DNA from: Epiperipatus broadwayi
Taxonomy: Eukaryota > Onychophora > Udeonychophora > Euonychophora > Peripatidae
Assembly: GCA_028023455.1 (NCBI GenBank)
Contig: JAQFVV010000056.1
Location: 1,056,001 to 1,120,000 of the forward strand
Direction: 5' to 3'
Length of the DNA stretch: 64,000 nt
Shown: in pieces, positions 62,401 through 64,000 of the stretch
How the letters are laid out: the number at the start of each line of letters is the position of its first letter
Numbering within the stretch: the stretch's first letter is position 1
Made by a program: the position numbers and the translations under genes
The notes under the pieces: model-generated
Seen by the model: the letters and a program-made list of their open reading frames with translations, nothing else
Databases searched by the model: none
What the model was told of the DNA's origin: nothing

Positions 62401-63425
62401 GAATGCTATAAATATTGATCTTCTGATTGCTAAATGACTTATTTAGATTTTTACACATTTGTTGAAGATGCAATTTTTACAAACCACAAGATCATACAAT
62501 ATAAAATCGAAATGTTCCTAGTAAAGCTAAGAAAATATACTAATTATAGTAAAATAAAGATATAAAGATTTTAAATATTTTTAGAGTTATTAATTGTAAT
62601 TTTAATATATTACTTTTAAAAGTAGAGCTTTTTAATGATTTAAAATTATTCTGTATAAAATTTGTAATAAAATAAGTCACTCACTGCTCATTATTAATAA
62701 TATTATTTTTTTTTGTAAAAATAAGTCTCTTTGATTGCACCAATAAGCTATTACTCCAAGTTAGAAGACATTCATGTAGGGAGTCTTTTTTTTTCTAACA
62801 AAATAAATATTAGAATATGTGCTAATTTGTTTTCAATGATTTATTCAGTAATAACAGTGATAAAGTTGAAAAAGCAAAAATAAATTACTAATCGAATTTA
62901 TCTCATTAATATATATGCACATACATAAATATACATTATAAATATTATTATAAGGTCAAGTTCATTCACAAACTAATAATAAAAAATATAATTAGTATTG
63001 GTCACTACATTTAATTTTCTTAAAAGTAATTTTACATCTACATAATTCACTTTAGTATAATATAAAAATGTAATTTTTACAATTTCTTTTATATGAATTA
63101 TCTGTGTGGGGGTTTGTTCCTATTAAAAAGGATTTTTTTTTTTTTAAATATAACTTTTACAAAAAACTTGTAAAAAGAAACTATAAATCATATCGCTATT
63201 TTGAAAATATTATTAGAAAGAAGAATAAATTCATGTCTTCCTAGTATATGTTGTTGTTTTTTTTTTACTCTTGCTCAAAAATGATTAATACTGAATTGAT
63301 TTCTAAACACCGATGTACAGCAGGGGGCTAACAAACATTAAAAAAAATTGTTTGCTTTGAGTAAATGTATTCTATATAATTTTAAAATATTTAAAAAGAA
63401 ATTAATACATTGTACAAACGTACAC
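62401..63425. other. AT-rich DNA, no gene recognised
   Basis: Nothing recognised beyond homopolymers. Confidence 0.6.
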
Positions 63426-63429
63426 CCAC

Positions 63430-63560
63430 CTGCACATATATAATGTAATATATAAGGAATTCGAACTCAGACTTTCACATGATCATCAGCTCTCCATGCC
63501 ATCTCATATTGCTGATCATATACATGTTGAGAATATTTAATCACCAATATACGTATTTAA
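63430..63560 (-). mobile_element. SINE-like composite repeat, partial copy 4
   Basis: Reverse complement carries gagatggcatggagagctga, gtgaaagtctgagttcgaat (B-box-like) and an acgtatattggtgatt block shared with copy 3. Only the end containing the tRNA-like boxes is present. Confidence 0.6.
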
Positions 63561-63589
63561 TAAGAAATATTATTTTAATAAATATAAAA

Positions 63590-63730
63590 CATTTTAATTA
63601 GTTAATTTTTAAGAGGCTTAACATGTATTTAGTCAAACGACATAATTCACAATGAACATTTAAATTAGTTAATTTTTAAGAGGTCCAACGTGTATTTAGT
63701 CAAGTCCATAATTCTCTATGAACATTTACT
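63590..63730. repeat. 67-bp tandem duplication
   Basis: Unit 63590-63656 (ttagttaatttttaagaggc..) repeats at 63657-63723 with about eight differences, and a third unit seems to start (catttac). Confidence 0.85.
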
Positions 63731-64000
63731 TATATGTAAGGTGATATTTATTTGCCTATTAATATATGGTCACATAAAAAGATATGAAAAATGTATATAA
63801 AAAAAATAAAAAATACTAATTGTAGTTATTGATCATTTTATTCGTTTATAAAGGTTATAAAATTGTTAATGATTAAACATCAGATGCTGAGAAAAGAAAA
63901 TGAAGGTTATTAAATATTAAACATAAATGATTGCTATTAATTGACAAGTAAATTATATTTCTAATTCTCTGTAAATTAAAAGCAAAACACATTTATTTTT

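Overview
This window is AT-rich (about one quarter G+C by eye) animal-type DNA. It has no long open reading frames, many A/T homopolymers and (TA)n tracts, and a dense layer of decayed transposable elements of several eukaryotic superfamilies: hAT, pogo/Tigger, Merlin-like, non-LTR retrotransposons (LINEs), Penelope-like elements, tRNA-related SINE-like repeats and foldback/MITE elements. Spliced exons with GT-AG borders and the absence of operons or Shine-Dalgarno sites fit an invertebrate metazoan. I cannot name the species. Almost every ATG-started ORF of 60-118 codons here is random or part of a decayed element.

The only host coding sequence I can support is on the + strand. There is a 39-nt microexon (25326-25364) and a 179-nt exon (48252-48430), in compatible phase. 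Their translation resembles, from memory, the region just before the exonuclease domain of the mut-7/EXD3 family (exonuclease 3'-5' domain-containing 3). If both belong to one gene, they enclose a 22.9-kb intron packed with transposon remains. A possible alternative last exon (61668-61786) and a possible 3' terminal exon with AATAAA (62255-62382) lie downstream.

Layout. 0.2-3.3 kb: a 265-bp near-perfect palindrome, then a decayed hAT transposase interrupted by a 318-bp pogo/Tigger-type element with TA duplications. 5.6-10.7 kb: a small ORF, then a repeated element (copy A) with a decayed Tigger transposase, about 370-bp internal tandem repeats and a foldback insertion. 14.4-14.7 kb: a degenerate repeat coding for a 22-residue motif. 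15-21.5 kb: featureless AT-rich DNA. 21.6-23.9 kb: a compositionally different block of unknown nature. 25.3-48.4 kb: the putative EXD3 intron, holding SINE-like repeats, a LINE with endonuclease and reverse transcriptase remains (28.6-30.9), a Merlin-like transposase (31.1-32.2, - strand), a complex of direct and inverted Penelope pieces (34.1-41.0) split by a 1530-bp non-autonomous hAT with perfect TIRs and TSDs, and a Jockey/CR1-like LINE tail (44.2-45.0). 49.15-52.04 kb: copy B of the repeated element, without the transposase. 52-64 kb: mostly unremarkable AT-rich DNA with a small hairpin element, a tRNA-derived SINE head, a possible LINE fragment, the candidate terminal exons and a 67-bp tandem duplication.

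No CRISPR, rRNA, intact tRNA, origin or prokaryotic feature was seen. The most unusual items are the Penelope foldback complex, the 22-residue degenerate coding repeat, the copy A/copy B pair with an empty-site comparison, and the microexon of the putative EXD3 gene.
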